Made by a program: the position numbers and the translations under genes | The notes under the pieces: generated by a model | Told to the model about the DNA's origin: nothing | Databases searched by the model: none | What the model saw: the letters and a program-made list of their open reading frames with translations, nothing else | Shown: one piece after another, positions 36,373 through 47,371 of the stretch | Numbering within the stretch: the stretch's first letter is position 1 | Layout of the letters: each line of letters starts with the position of its first letter | Origin: Saprospiraceae bacterium | Lineage (GTDB): Bacteria; Bacteroidota; Bacteroidia; Chitinophagales; Saprospiraceae | NCBI GenBank assembly: GCA_016719855.1 | Contig: JADJYH010000087.1 | Span: 39,086-103,085 of the forward strand | DNA length: 64,000 nt | Direction: 5' to 3'

Positions 36373-36444
36373 TTGTAGCCGCCAAACTTGTTTGGCTGGC
36401 TCTGGGCCATGTTCGGCCAACCAAACAAGCTTGGTTGGCCACAA
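36373..36444. repeat. 72-nt palindrome, family GGCCGCCAAAC/GTTTGGC, copy 2
   Basis: Arms TTGTAGCCGCCAAACTTGTT and AACAAGCTTGGTTGGCCACA, with inner GGCTGGC/GGCCAACC. Ends 27 nt before the symporter ATG, as copy 1 does before uxuA. Confidence 0.85.
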
Positions 36445-36471
36445 ATCAGGACAAAACGAAAACTAACCAAC

Positions 36472-38085
36472 ATGGCAACTTTTGTAACACTCGACTGGAT
36501 AGTTATCGCGGGCTATTTTCTGCTGCTTTTTGGGGTAGCGCTGTGGGTGATGCTGAAAAAGAACGAGACTGCCGAGGACTACTTCCTCGCTGGCCGCAAC
36601 GTCGGCTGGTTCATGGTCGGGGCGAGCATCTTCGCCTCCAACATCGGCTCGGAGCATGTCGTCGGTCTCGCCGGCACAGGTTTCAAGAGCGGCATGCCGA
36701 TGGCGCATTTCGAGCTGCACGCCTGGATTGTGCTGCTGCTGGGCTGGGTCTTCCTGCCGTTTTACGCCCGCAGCGGCGTGTTCACCATGCCCGAGTTTTT
36801 GGAAAAAAGGTTCAGTCCGGCGACTCGCTGGTTCCTCTCCATCTTCTCGCTGGTGGGCTACGTGCTCACGAAGGTCAGCGTCACCATTTACGCCGGGGGC
36901 ATCGTCATCACCACGCTGCTGGGCATCGAGTTCTGGCAGGGGGCGCTCATCACGGTGGTGCTCACGGGCGTTTACACCATCTTCGGCGGGATGCGGGCAG
37001 TGGTCTATACCGAAGCGGTGCAGACGGTCATCCTCATCGTCGGGGCTGCCAGCGTGACCTTCATTGGTTTGGACAAAATCGGCGGCTGGGGCAACCTCAA
37101 GGAAATAGCCGGGGCCACGCACTTCAACATGTGGCGGCCCAGCAGCGACCCCGATTTCCCGTGGACGGGCCTCGTGTTCGGCGGCAGCATCGTGGGCATT
37201 TGGTACTGGTGTACCGACCAGTACATCGTGCAGCGGGTGCTGGCAGCCCGCAATATCCAGCAGGGCAGGCAAGGGGCCATTTTTGGTGCTGCGCTGAAAC
37301 TGACGCCCGTTTTCATCTTCCTCGTGCCGGGCATGATTGCCTACGCACTGACGCAGACCGGGCAGCTTCAGGTCGAAAAAAGCGACCAGGCATTTGCGGC
37401 CATCATGACGCAACTGCTGCCCGCTGGGATGCGGGGCCTCGTGGCGGCTGGCCTGCTGGCGGCGCTCATGTCGTCGCTGGCCTCCGTGTTCAACTCCTGC
37501 TCCACGCTGTTCACCATTGACATTTACCAAAAACTGTTTCCAGCCACGGCGCAAAAGAAGCTGATCAACATTGGGCGAATCGCCACGGTCATCATCGTGA
37601 TTTTGGGCATCGCCTGGATTCCCATCATGGCCAACATCTCCGGGGTGCTGTACGAGTACCTCCAGTCGGTGCAGAGCTACATTGCACCGCCCATCACGGC
37701 CACGTTTTTGCTCGGCCTTTTTTGGAAACGGATCAACAAGCAGGGGGCGATGGCCACACTGGTCGGCGGCTTCGTGCTGGGCATGTCCCGCCTCGTTGCG
37801 GAACTGAACAAGGACAGCCTGACGGGGCTGCTGCACACTTGGGCGACCATCAATTTCCTGCACTTCTGCGTGCTGCTGTTCGTCATCTGCGTCGTCATCT
37901 GCATCACCGTGAGCCTGCTCACACCCAAGCCGTCGGCGGAGCAAATCGTGGGGCTGACCTACGGGACTTTGACCGCCGAACAAAAGGCGGCGAACAAAGC
38001 GAGCTACGGTTGGGGGGAAATTGTGTCGTCGCTGGTGGTGCTGGCTATCGTCATTGGGATACTTGCCTATTTTACGGGTGGGTAA
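36472..38085 (+). CDS. Sodium:solute symporter (SLC5/SSS family)
   Basis: 537 aa, about 14 membrane segments. SSS motifs: AEDYFLAGRNVGWFMVGAS, FASNIGSEHVVGLAGTG, GGMRAVVYTEAVQTVILIVG, the CTDQYIVQRVLAARN block and LAALMSSLASVFNSCSTLFT. These features are closest to SGLT-like sugar symporters of Bacteroidota, so a monosaccharide or uronate is the likely substrate. It shares an upstream palindrome with uxuA. Ends at a strong bidirectional terminator. Confidence 0.9.
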   Translation: MATFVTLDWIVIAGYFLLLFGVALWVMLKKNETAEDYFLAGRNVGWFMVGASIFASNIGSEHVVGLAGTGFKSGMPMAHFELHAWIVLLLGWVFLPFYARSGVFTMPEFLEKRFSPATRWFLSIFSLVGYVLTKVSVTIYAGGIVITTLLGIEFWQGALITVVLTGVYTIFGGMRAVVYTEAVQTVILIVGAASVTFIGLDKIGGWGNLKEIAGATHFNMWRPSSDPDFPWTGLVFGGSIVGIWYWCTDQYIVQRVLAARNIQQGRQGAIFGAALKLTPVFIFLVPGMIAYALTQTGQLQVEKSDQAFAAIMTQLLPAGMRGLVAAGLLAALMSSLASVFNSCSTLFTIDIYQKLFPATAQKKLINIGRIATVIIVILGIAWIPIMANISGVLYEYLQSVQSYIAPPITATFLLGLFWKRINKQGAMATLVGGFVLGMSRLVAELNKDSLTGLLHTWATINFLHFCVLLFVICVVICITVSLLTPKPSAEQIVGLTYGTLTAEQKAANKASYGWGEIVSSLVVLAIVIGILAYFTGG

Positions 38086-38100
38086 AGCCGTTTGCCCAAT

Positions 38101-38146
38101 AAAAAAGCCGCTGTTGGCGCTTCGAAGCGCCAACAGCGGCTTTTTT
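38101..38146. terminator. Bidirectional rho-independent terminator
   Basis: Perfect stem AAAAAAGCCGCTGTTGGCGC / GCGCCAACAGCGGCTTTTTT with a TTCGAA-containing loop, between the symporter (+) and susD (-). Confidence 0.92.
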
Positions 38147-38236
38147 ATTTTGGTTAAATTGAGTGTAAAAAAGGGTGCCAGCGGCAAAAGCCACTGGCAT
38201 CCAATGTTTTGCGAAGCCTAAGCTATCTTTTCAATA

Positions 38237-39970
38237 TTAATAGCCAGGGTTCTGAATCAGTACACTCGCACCCTGAAGGTCAATCTCATTTTGCGGGATA
38301 GGCAAATATTCGTTCTTGTTTGCCTTGAAACTTGCGCCAGCAAAAGGAGCATTGGTTAATGGCCTTTCGTGATCCAAATAAGCGTTCAGTGTTGACTCGG
38401 CAATGCCCCAACGCACTAGGTCATAGAAGCGGTGGCCTTCGTCCGAAAGCTCAAGCCTGCGCTCAAAGCGAACAGCATTTCTAGCCTCATCTTGGCTTGC
38501 GAAAGCTGTGTAGAGGTTAATCACGTAATTGGCAGCCGGGTTTCCATTGGCGTCAAGTACCGGGGAGTTCTTGGCTCTGTCCCTTACCATGTTCACATAC
38601 TCCCGAGCTTTGTCAAGGTTGTTGAGTTCAACTTCGCACTCGGCAGCCATCAGCAACACATCGGCAAAGCGCATGAGGTTGTAGTTCACAGCAGTGTAGC
38701 CGGGAGTCCAAGAGCTTGCGTCGTGCTCCGATCCGTCTCCGTCTTTGTAGTAGATTAATTTTTTAGGAGAGTAAACGCCAGCATAGGCTTGGTCACGAAT
38801 CCAATCGAAACCTGGGTGTGGCCCCCAATCAAGGTAAGGGATGCCACGGCGGCCAATGGCGTGGTCGATCCTCGGGTCCAAATTGCCAGCATCTGGCGTG
38901 AATGCATCAGCACTGCTTAGGTTCCTGTCGTCAACGAGTTCGTTGGCAGCGCTGTTATAGGAACCATCGAGCAGGGGCAAGCCATTAGCATCGGTGCGGA
39001 AAGAGTTTGCCAAATCGAAGCTAGGCTGGTTGAAGCCGCAGCAACCACCTGGCCTTTCTGGGCCAGAAGAACCGTTCGGGAAGTTCAATACCAAGGCTGG
39101 ATTTGCGTTGTTAACGGTACCGGTATTAGCTGCAGCCTGTGCTGCAAAAACGGATTCGCTGTTGTTGTCGTTGGAAGCATTAAAAGCGTCGGCGTAGTAG
39201 GCATTCAGGGCATAAGGTGCACCGTTGGCCGTGACTCCCTTTGTAATGACTTCGTCAAACAGGGTTTTGGCTTCGGCATACTTTTTCTGGAACAATTTGG
39301 CTTTGCCCAAGAATGCGGCGGCAGCCCATTTGTTGGCCCTTCCTGCACCAGTTTGTACTTCTGGCAGGTTGTCATAAGCATTTTGGAAGTCTGCTTCAAT
39401 GAATGGCCACAGGTCAGCATTGTTGCTAACCGGCGTAACCTCGTCCCATGTTTCGTCCACATACGGCGTGTTGTTGAAGTTTTTCTTCAACTCAAAGTAG
39501 TACATGCCCCTTAAGAACCTTGCTTCCGCAGCAATCCTTGTTTTGTCTACTTCTGAGACACCTTCTTGTGCTACGGCTACCAACTTCAGCGTGGCATTGG
39601 CACGAGCTACCCCTTCGTAAGAAGCACTGTATTTTGTCAATACAGATTGGTTAGTGGTCTGGGTGCTGTAGGCTTGGATTTCGTTCACTTGCGATTGGTC
39701 GCCGGCATTGGTGCCTTTGTTGGCATCGCCACCGAGCACGCCGCCCCAAAACCAGTTGGATACGTCGTTGTAAAAAGCATCATCAACGTTGCCACGGCCC
39801 AACATCATGCTATAAGTAGCAATCAAAGAACCTTCCAGGCCAGCTTTGGAAGAAAGTTCGTTCTCGCTGAGGGAGCCCGTTGGGGCTACATCCAGAAAGC
39901 TGTCCTTGCATGCCGTTACCAGAATGATAAGGGTCAAAAAGGACAATATTAAGATTCTAAATTTTTTCAT
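38237..39970 (-). CDS. SusD/RagB family outer-membrane lipoprotein
   Basis: 577 aa. Lipoprotein signal MKKFRILILSFLTLIILVTAC (Cys21), chosen start ATG at 39970. The N-terminal block KDSFLDVAPTGSLSENELS, the TPR-type helices (YEGVARANATLKLVAVAQEG, ARFLRGMYYFEL) and the end YLPIPQNEIDLQG are standard SusD. It forms the lid of the adjacent SusC channel and binds the transported glycan or peptide. Follows susC by 160 nt on the same strand. No CAZyme is adjacent, so the substrate is unknown. Confidence 0.94.
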   Translation of the reverse strand: MKKFRILILSFLTLIILVTACKDSFLDVAPTGSLSENELSSKAGLEGSLIATYSMMLGRGNVDDAFYNDVSNWFWGGVLGGDANKGTNAGDQSQVNEIQAYSTQTTNQSVLTKYSASYEGVARANATLKLVAVAQEGVSEVDKTRIAAEARFLRGMYYFELKKNFNNTPYVDETWDEVTPVSNNADLWPFIEADFQNAYDNLPEVQTGAGRANKWAAAAFLGKAKLFQKKYAEAKTLFDEVITKGVTANGAPYALNAYYADAFNASNDNNSESVFAAQAAANTGTVNNANPALVLNFPNGSSGPERPGGCCGFNQPSFDLANSFRTDANGLPLLDGSYNSAANELVDDRNLSSADAFTPDAGNLDPRIDHAIGRRGIPYLDWGPHPGFDWIRDQAYAGVYSPKKLIYYKDGDGSEHDASSWTPGYTAVNYNLMRFADVLLMAAECEVELNNLDKAREYVNMVRDRAKNSPVLDANGNPAANYVINLYTAFASQDEARNAVRFERRLELSDEGHRFYDLVRWGIAESTLNAYLDHERPLTNAPFAGASFKANKNEYLPIPQNEIDLQGASVLIQNPGY

Positions 39971-40130
39971 GATAGACATTTTGTTTGGTGAAAATGAATC
40001 CGGAATGATGGAAGCTGAGTGGTACAAACGCACGAATTTGGTTGTTTACACTTCCCTCCAACTCATTTTGATAGATTTCACTTCACTTTTAAAAAGTTGA
40101 AATTTAAAAATTGCTTCTTAAAAATTGGTT

Positions 40131-43100
40131 TTAGAAGCCAACACTTACCCCGAAAACCCAACTACGTGTGATGGGGTAGTTGCCAAGGTCGATACCGAAA
40201 TTGGTATCGGCAGCACCTCCAACACTTGGGTCCAAACCGCTGTAACCAGTTACAGTAAGCAGGTTATTGACACTTCCAAAACACGCACCCGCTCCATGTT
40301 CCAGCTATTCAAAAGGTTATCAGGAAGGAAGTAGGACAAAGTGAGGTTCTGTACCCGGAAGTAAGAACCATCTTCCACATAGAAAGAATTGGATTGTGTG
40401 TTGGTACTGAAGTTGGCAGTATTTTCGAACAGTGGAATAGAACCGGAAGGGTTGTCAAAAGACCAGGAATCCTTCACGCGGTCGCTGATGGCTGCACCAG
40501 GGAACAAGGGATAGAAGTCTGTAAACACCCTTGATATGTTGTAAATTTCATTTCCGATGGAAGCAAAGGAATACACTTCAAGTTCAAAGCGCTTGTAGTT
40601 CAACTTGATGGTAAGGCCACCCGTGAAATCAGGAACTGGGCTTCCCAAGGTAGTACGGTCGTTGATGTCAATTTTGCCATCTGGCTTACCTGTGGGATTG
40701 CCACTGTCATCCAAGCCATTGATGTCCTTGAAACGGAAACGACCTGGTGCGGCTCCATCTTGGGTAGCTGCGCCGCTTACTTCCGCTGCATTGGCAAAGA
40801 TGCCCTGAACTTGGTAGCCATAGAATGCGGAGATTGGTTCACCAACCTGGTTCAACACGGGCGTAACGCCACGGTAGTTGGCACTGTTGTTTGGGAGGCT
40901 GTTCACGTTCGGTGCCAGCTCCACGATTTTGTTGCTCAGGAAGCCACCGTTCAGGGTAACCTCATACCTAAAGTCGCTATTGACTCTTGCTTTGTTGACA
41001 ATGCTGAAATCAATGCCCTTGTTCTCCATTTTACCGATGTTCACAGATGGTGCGCTGGCAAAAAAGCCAGACTGTACCGTAACGGGCACTTGGAAAAGAA
41101 GGTCTTCAGTTTCCTTTTTCCAGAGCTCCACGCCTACGTCCCATTTGCCATTGAACAACAAGGCGTCAATGCCAATATTCTGGGTGATGGCCTTTTCCCA
41201 TTTCGCCAATGGGTTGCCAATCCTGGTACGGTAAAAACCTGGTACAACACTACCATTGGTACCGTTGATGTCATAGCTGGACGCATCAAGGCTGGTGCCA
41301 AACAAGCTGTACTGGTTGTTCGGGTCAACGTTGTTTGGGTTGCCCATGATGCCGTAGCCCGCCCGAATTTTAAGGTCGTCAAAAACATCTTTCATGCCTT
41401 CCATGAAGGGTTCGGAAGACAAGCGCCATGCCGCTGAAACTGCTGGGAAAACACCATAGCGGTTTTCCGCACCGAAACGGGAGGACCCATCACGGCGGAC
41501 AACCGCAGAGATGATGTACTTGTCGTTTAAGTCATAATTCAGCCTGCCGAAATAGGATGCGAAGTTGACGCCATCACTATGACCACCATTAACTACCCGG
41601 GAATCAACGTTTGACAACCCAACAAAGTCAGGGCTTTGCGAAAAAGGATTGATACCAGAACCGCTCATGCCGCGGCTGGAACCCGTATTCAGGGCCTCTT
41701 GACCTACCAAGACGTCAATGCCATGTATGCCAAATTTCTTCCTGTAGTTTGCCGTATTGGTCCAAACCCAAGAGCTGCGATAAAAATTATTTTGTGAAAA
41801 GCCGAAAGATCCATTGTTCTCTTGGTTTTCGTAAGAACGCCTTTGGTAGCCAAAGGAGCTGAAATTGCTGTAGTCCCCACCAAAGCTGGTGCGAATCACG
41901 AAATCCTTGACAGGCTCCAATTCCGCGTAAACATTACCAAATACACCTACAGAAAAGGCCCTGTTGTTTTTTGCTCCATCCAAGTCAGCAACCGGATTGG
42001 AGGGGTTGTTAAAGCCTTGTACCGCCGTGCCGCCGTAGCCGCCAAACTCATCGTGAACAGGGATGATTGGTGACATCCTGGAAGCAAGCAATATCGCGTT
42101 TTCATCGTCAGAAGAACCACTGCCACCACCGTCACCCAACAGCAAGTTGGCAGCGCGGTAAGTTGTTTGGATGTTCTCGCCGATGCGCAGTTTTGGCAAC
42201 AGGTCGAACTCGGTATTTACCCGGAATGTGTAACGGGAAAATTTTTGGTGGATGAGGATGCCCTCTTGCTCCTGCATGCCCATACCAACATAATAGCGGC
42301 TGGATTCGCCACCTCCCGAAAAACCGAGGTTATGGCGGTTCACCATAGCATTGCGGGTGATGGCATCATACCAATCGGTTCCTGCTTTGTTAGCTTTTAC
42401 CACTTGATAAATACTGCCCGCCTCTGGATTTACATTGTATTTTTTTGCTTCTTCGGCTATGTTGATACTTCCAATGACTCCCTTATCGCCACCCACCAAA
42501 AGATAATCTGGCAGCACCGGAGTCGAGCCTGTGCCGTACTGTGGGTGGTTGTAAACAGGGGTTTCTCCGTTTTGGATGGCAGCGTTCTCGATTGCCTTCC
42601 AAGTCCAGTCGGCCTGCTCTTGCGGGTTCAGAATGCCAGGTGCGGAGCCGGGTGTAGTCACACCAACAGAACCGTCGTAGGTCACCTTCATTTTCTTAGT
42701 GCCTTTTTTGCCTTTTTTGGTGGTGTAAACAATCACGCCACCTGCTGCCCTTGCGCCGTAGATGGAAGCGGCGGTGGCATCCTTCAGTACCGTTGTGGTC
42801 TCAATGTCATCTGGCGAAAGGAAGTCGGTGGAGCCAACTGGCACACCATCAACCACATAAAGAGGTGCGTTGCCAGAGAGTGCGCCATAACCCCTAACCC
42901 TAACCTGACTTTCTGTGCCGGGCTGTCCGTTTGTAATCACCGTTACACCAGCCACGCGGCCCTGTAACTGCTGCTCCACGTTTCCCGAAGGAGAGACCTG
43001 AAGCGATCTAGAATCCACCGTGGACACGGAGCCGGGTGTACTTCTCCTAGTGTCAACTGAGTAGCCAGTGACCACTACCTCACTGAGGTTGAGGCCATCC

Positions 43101-43381
43101 TGCAAAGTGACCTGAATGCTATTTCGTCCATTCAGTGGAACATCCTGCGTCTGGTAACCTGTATAGGAAACTGACAGTACAACGTTCAGGTCTGGGACAT
43201 TCAGCTCAAAACTGCCATCAATGTCTGTGATGGTGCCAGTACTAGTCCCCATTACTAACACGGTGGCACCAATCAATGGGGCGCCATCTGCATCTGAGAT
43301 GGTGCCGCTCACCTTTTGTTGCGCATACGAGCTTGCCGCTAACATCAAGCTCAGAAGCGAGAGTAAAATTAATCGTTTCAT
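40131..43381 (-). CDS. SusC/RagA family TonB-dependent receptor, one frameshift
   Basis: 1,083 aa after correction. Signal peptide MKRLILLSLLSLMLAASSYA, then a carboxypeptidase-regulatory-like domain (VSGTISDADGAPLIGATVLV), plug (SEVVVTGYSVDTRRSTPGSV; APLYVVDGVPVGSTDFL) and barrel. Near the end one base is missing from an A/T run (40278-40281); as written it stops after SITCLL, but corrected it reads FGSVNNLLTVTGYSGLDPSV to the terminal SWVFGVSVGF, the normal SusC ending with a final aromatic. An ATG three codons earlier (43390) is also possible. Gene order susC-susD is standard. Confidence 0.94.
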
Positions 43382-43776
43382 AATTACCATATAAAGTTTA
43401 AATTAGTGAAAAATGCTTGCCTGACTTGGGGAGTTGCATATCCCAAGCAATAAGTTGGTTCAGAAGAAATAATGCGGTATTTAGAGAATTCGAGTGCCTT
43501 GATGGTTCACAAAATGGTTAGGTCAAAAATAATTTGGAAAGTGAACGGGAATATTCGAGCGACTAAGGTATTTTGTTTTTCCAGTTTTCAAAAATTTATC
43601 GTGCTTGAATATTTTGTATTTTTTACACAAATAACCTTTTGTGCTTTAAATCAACGCTTTTTAAATAGTTATTTTTCCCAACGGTGCTTTCCCCAGCCGA
43701 AGATTTTTTAACTTTTTCGGAAAACTGGACAGAATTTTTACCTTCGTTTTCATTTTCCACCATGCAAACAACAGAC
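43382..43776. promoter_or_regulatory. AT-rich divergent intergenic region
   Basis: 395 nt between divergent susC and the FG-GAP lipoprotein, without a supported gene. It must hold both promoters; TACCTTCG at 43739-43746, 31 nt before the + ATG, is close to the TAnnTTTG consensus. No clear operator seen. Confidence 0.45.
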
Positions 43777-46700
43777 ATGAGAAGCAAGTCTTTCCTATTG
43801 TTATCCTTTCTTCTGGTTTCGCTGATTGCCTGCAAAAAGGAAGCAGTTTTGTTTCACCAAATGCCCGCCGCCGAGTCGGGTATCCGTTTTTCCAACCGGA
43901 TAACGGAAAGCGATTCGTTCAACATCCTGACCTTTGAGTACATCTACAACGGGGGTGGAGTGGGGGTCGGCGACTTCAACAACGACGGCTTCCAAGATGT
44001 GTTTTTTGCTGGAAACATGGTGGACAACCAGCTCTACCTTAACCGTAAAAACTTTAAGTTCGAAGACATCACCGCGGCGGCGGGCGTGGCGGGCAAGGAC
44101 AGGTGGTGCTCGGGCGTGGCACTCGTGGACATCAACGCCGACGGCTGGCTCGATATCTACGTCTGCGCTACAACCTACAAGCCCGGCACCAGAAGGGCCA
44201 ACCTTTTGTACGTCAACCAAGGCATTTCGGGCAGCGAGGAAAAACCAGTTTTCAATGAAATGGCCGATGCCTACGGCCTCGCCGACACCTCCCACACCAC
44301 CAGCGCCGCCTTTTTTGATTACGACAACGACGGCGACCTCGACCTTTACCTCCTCGTCAACGAAATGGACAAGCAGGCGTTCCCCAACAAGTACCGGCCA
44401 AAAATCACCGACGGCACGTCCAAGCGCACCGACAAGCTCTTTCGGAACGAGGGCGTTGGCTCCGCCGGGCATCCCGTCTTCAAAGACGTTTCAAGGGAGG
44501 CGGGCATTCAAGTCGAAGGCTTTGGCCTCGGCGTGAGTATCTGCGACATCAACGGCGACGGCTGGAAGGACGTGTACGTGACCAACGATTATCTGACCAA
44601 CGACCTGCTCTGGATAAACAACGGCAACGGCACTTTCACCGATAAGGCAGCCACTTACTTCAAGCACACCTGCTACTCGGCGATGGGTAACGACGTGGCC
44701 GACCTGAACAACGACGGATTGCTCGATGTAGTGGCCGTGGACATGCTCCCGGCGGACAATTTTCGGCGCAAGACCATGCTCCCCGCCAACAATTACAGCA
44801 ACTACCTGAACAACGACCTCCACGGCTACCAGCACCAGTACATCCGCAACACGCTGCAACTCAACCAGGGCAAACACCCTGGCGCCAACGACTTGGTTTT
44901 TAGCGAAATATCCATGTTGGCGGGCGTCTCAAGCACCGACTGGAGCTGGTCGCCGCTGGCTGCCGACTTCGACAACGACGGCGACCGCGACCTCGCCATC
45001 ACCAACGGTTTCCCGAAGGACGTCACCAACCGCGACTTTATCGACTACCACGCCGTGGCAGGCAACCTGCTGGACAGGGCTTCCCTTTCACAACAGATAC
45101 CGGTCGTAAAAATCCACAACTACGCCTTTCGCAACACTGGGGGCAAGGTGCCCGTCTTCGAGGATGTATCCGCCGATTGGGGATTCACCTCCCAACCTTC
45201 CTTCTCCAACGGCGCAGCCTACGCCGACCTCGACAACGACGGCGACCTCGACTACGTCGTCAACAACATCAACGACAGCGCCTTCGTGTACAAAAACCAA
45301 CTGGTGGAAACCCGCCCACAGCAAGCCAATTGGCTCAATGTCAAGTTTGCCGGCAGTGCCAACAACCCCGCTGGCCTCGGCGCGCTGATGGAGCTTTTTT
45401 ATGAAAACGGCAAGCTGCAATTCTGGGAAAATACCCCCTACCGCGGTTACCTCTCCTCCGTGGAAGCTGGGGCGCATTTTGGACTCGGCGCTGCCGCAAA
45501 GGTGGACAGCGTCAGGGTCACGTGGCCAGGAAATCCCACAGGTGTGGGCAATGTGCAGTTGCTGAAAAACATACCTGCCAATCAAGTGCTGGAGGTAAAA
45601 TACGAAAATGCCAGGCCAGTAGCCGCAAGTCAGGTGCCCCCAACCGAGCCGCCCTTTTCGCCGAAGCCACTGCCGAACTTGGCATCAACTTCATTCACCG
45701 GGACAGCGATTTCATTGACTTCAACGTGCAACGCCTGCTCCCGCACAAGCTCTCCCAGTTCGGCCCCGGCATCGCCGTGGGCGACGTGAACGGCGACGGG
45801 CTGGACGATTTTTACGTGGGCGGCTCGCATTTCTTTGAAGGCAGCTTTTTTGTCCAAAACCCGGCTGGCCAAAGCGGTTTTGCGCAGCAAAACCTGTTTC
45901 AAAAAAACGGGGACAGGCCCAAACTGGAGGAGGAACTCGGTGCGCTACTCCTCGACGTGGACAATGACGGCGACAACGACCTGTACCTCGTCAGTGGCGG
46001 CAACGAATTCTCGGTGGACAGCAATGTTTACCAAGACCGGCTCTACTTGAACGAGGGCGGGCAGTTCCAGTTGGCTGTCGATGCCCTGCCGAAGTTTGGC
46101 AAGAGCGGCTCCTGCGTCCGGGCCGCCGACTATGACCGGGACGGCGACCTTGACCTCTTCGTCGGCGGCAGGGTGCTTCCTTCGGAGTATCCACTACCCG
46201 CCAGCAGCTACCTGCTCCGCAACGACAGCAAGCCCGGCAGCGTGAAGTTTACCCTCATAGAAGTCCCCGCCCTGAAGGACATCGGCCTCGTCTGCGACGC
46301 CCTCTGGACCGACTTCGACAACGACGGTTGGGTGGACCTGCTGCTGGCTGGTGAGTGGATGCCCCTCACTTTTTTGAAAAATGAAAATGGGGTGCTAAAT
46401 CCGCAATCCGCAATCCGCATTCCGCAATCAAATGGCTGGTGGAACAGCCTCGCCGCGGCTGATTTTGACCTTGACGGCGACATGGACTATGTAGTGGGCA
46501 ACTTGGGCAAAAACACGCTTTTCCAAGCGGACGAGGAGCGCTACATCGCGATGTACGCCGCCGATTTTGACAAAAACAACGCCGTGGATGCCATCCCTGC
46601 CGCTTTTTTTCCCGACGAGAAAGGCAAAATGACAGAGTTCCCCTACTTCAGCCGGTTGGACATGGAAAAGCAGGTATCCAAGTTCAAGGGCCTGTACCTA

Positions 46701-47363
46701 CGCCATGCGGACTTGGGCAAATCGTCCATGAAAGCGTTGTTGGCCAAGTTCCCAGCTGCCAATCCGCTGGTGCTAAAAGCCAATTGGCTGGTCAGCAGCT
46801 ACCTTGAAAACCTTGGCGCTGGCAAGTTCCAACTGCGCGAACTGCCGATGGAGGCACAGCTTTCGCCCGCCAATGGCATTGTGGCCGAAGACTTCAACGG
46901 CGACGGCAACCCGGACCTGCTGCTTGCCGGGAATGACTTCGGCACCGAAGTGGGCATGGGTCGCTACGATGCGGGGAACGGGCTGGTGCTGCTCGGCGAC
47001 GGGAAGGGTCATTTTTTCCCCATTTCATTGCAGGAAAGCGGCATTTGCATCCTTGGCGACAGCAAGGGGCTGGCCACTGTGCGGGGCAGCGATGGCAGTC
47101 TTTTGGTGGCCTCCGGCCAAAACAAGGGAAAGTTGCAAGTCTTTAGATTGGGCACAAAACAAGAAGTCATTGCCCTCCAACCGGACGACTTCACGGTGCT
47201 GCTCCAGTTGGCTGATGGCCGGACGCTCCGTCGCGAATTTCCTTACGGGCAGGGCTTCCTGTCCCAGTCGTCCCGGACGTTGTTCCTCCCACCCGGCACA
47301 GTGTCCGTGGAGGTCGTGGATTTTAGGGGAAAGAAAAGGGTGGTCGGCCAAAACGTCCAGTAG
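43777..47363 (+). CDS. FG-GAP/VCBS lipoprotein with UnbV-type domain, one frameshift
   Basis: About 1,195 aa after correction. Lipoprotein signal MRSKSFLLLSFLLVSLIAC (Cys19). It carries many calcium-binding-type FG-GAP repeats, e.g. VGVGDFNNDGFQDVFFAGNM, LVDINADGWLDIYVC, VADLNNDGLLDVVAVDM and DYDRDGDLDLFVGGRV, so a double beta-propeller is likely. An ASPIC/UnbV-like segment (GAHFGLGAAAKVDSVRVTWP) is present, as in CRTAC1-like proteins that accompany SusC/D pairs. The frame changes at a C run near 45637-45641 and resumes with ALFAEATAELGINFIHRDSD. At about residue 875 a repeat-derived LNPQSAIRIPQS stretch occurs. Divergent from susC; probably surface-exposed. Confidence 0.9.
46398..46431 (+). 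repeat. ATCCGCA direct repeats translated in the FG-GAP protein
   Basis: AATCCGCAATCCGCAATCCG followed by CATTCCGCAATC, in frame, encoding NPQSAIRIPQS next to a conserved NGWWNSL block. It looks like a repeat expansion in a surface loop. Confidence 0.65.
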
Positions 47364-47371
47364 GCCGCTTT

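Noticed and set aside
36463..38187. 574-codon - strand frame opposite the symporter
   Set aside because: The + strand encodes a clear SSS transporter; the - frame is His/Arg-rich and without homology.
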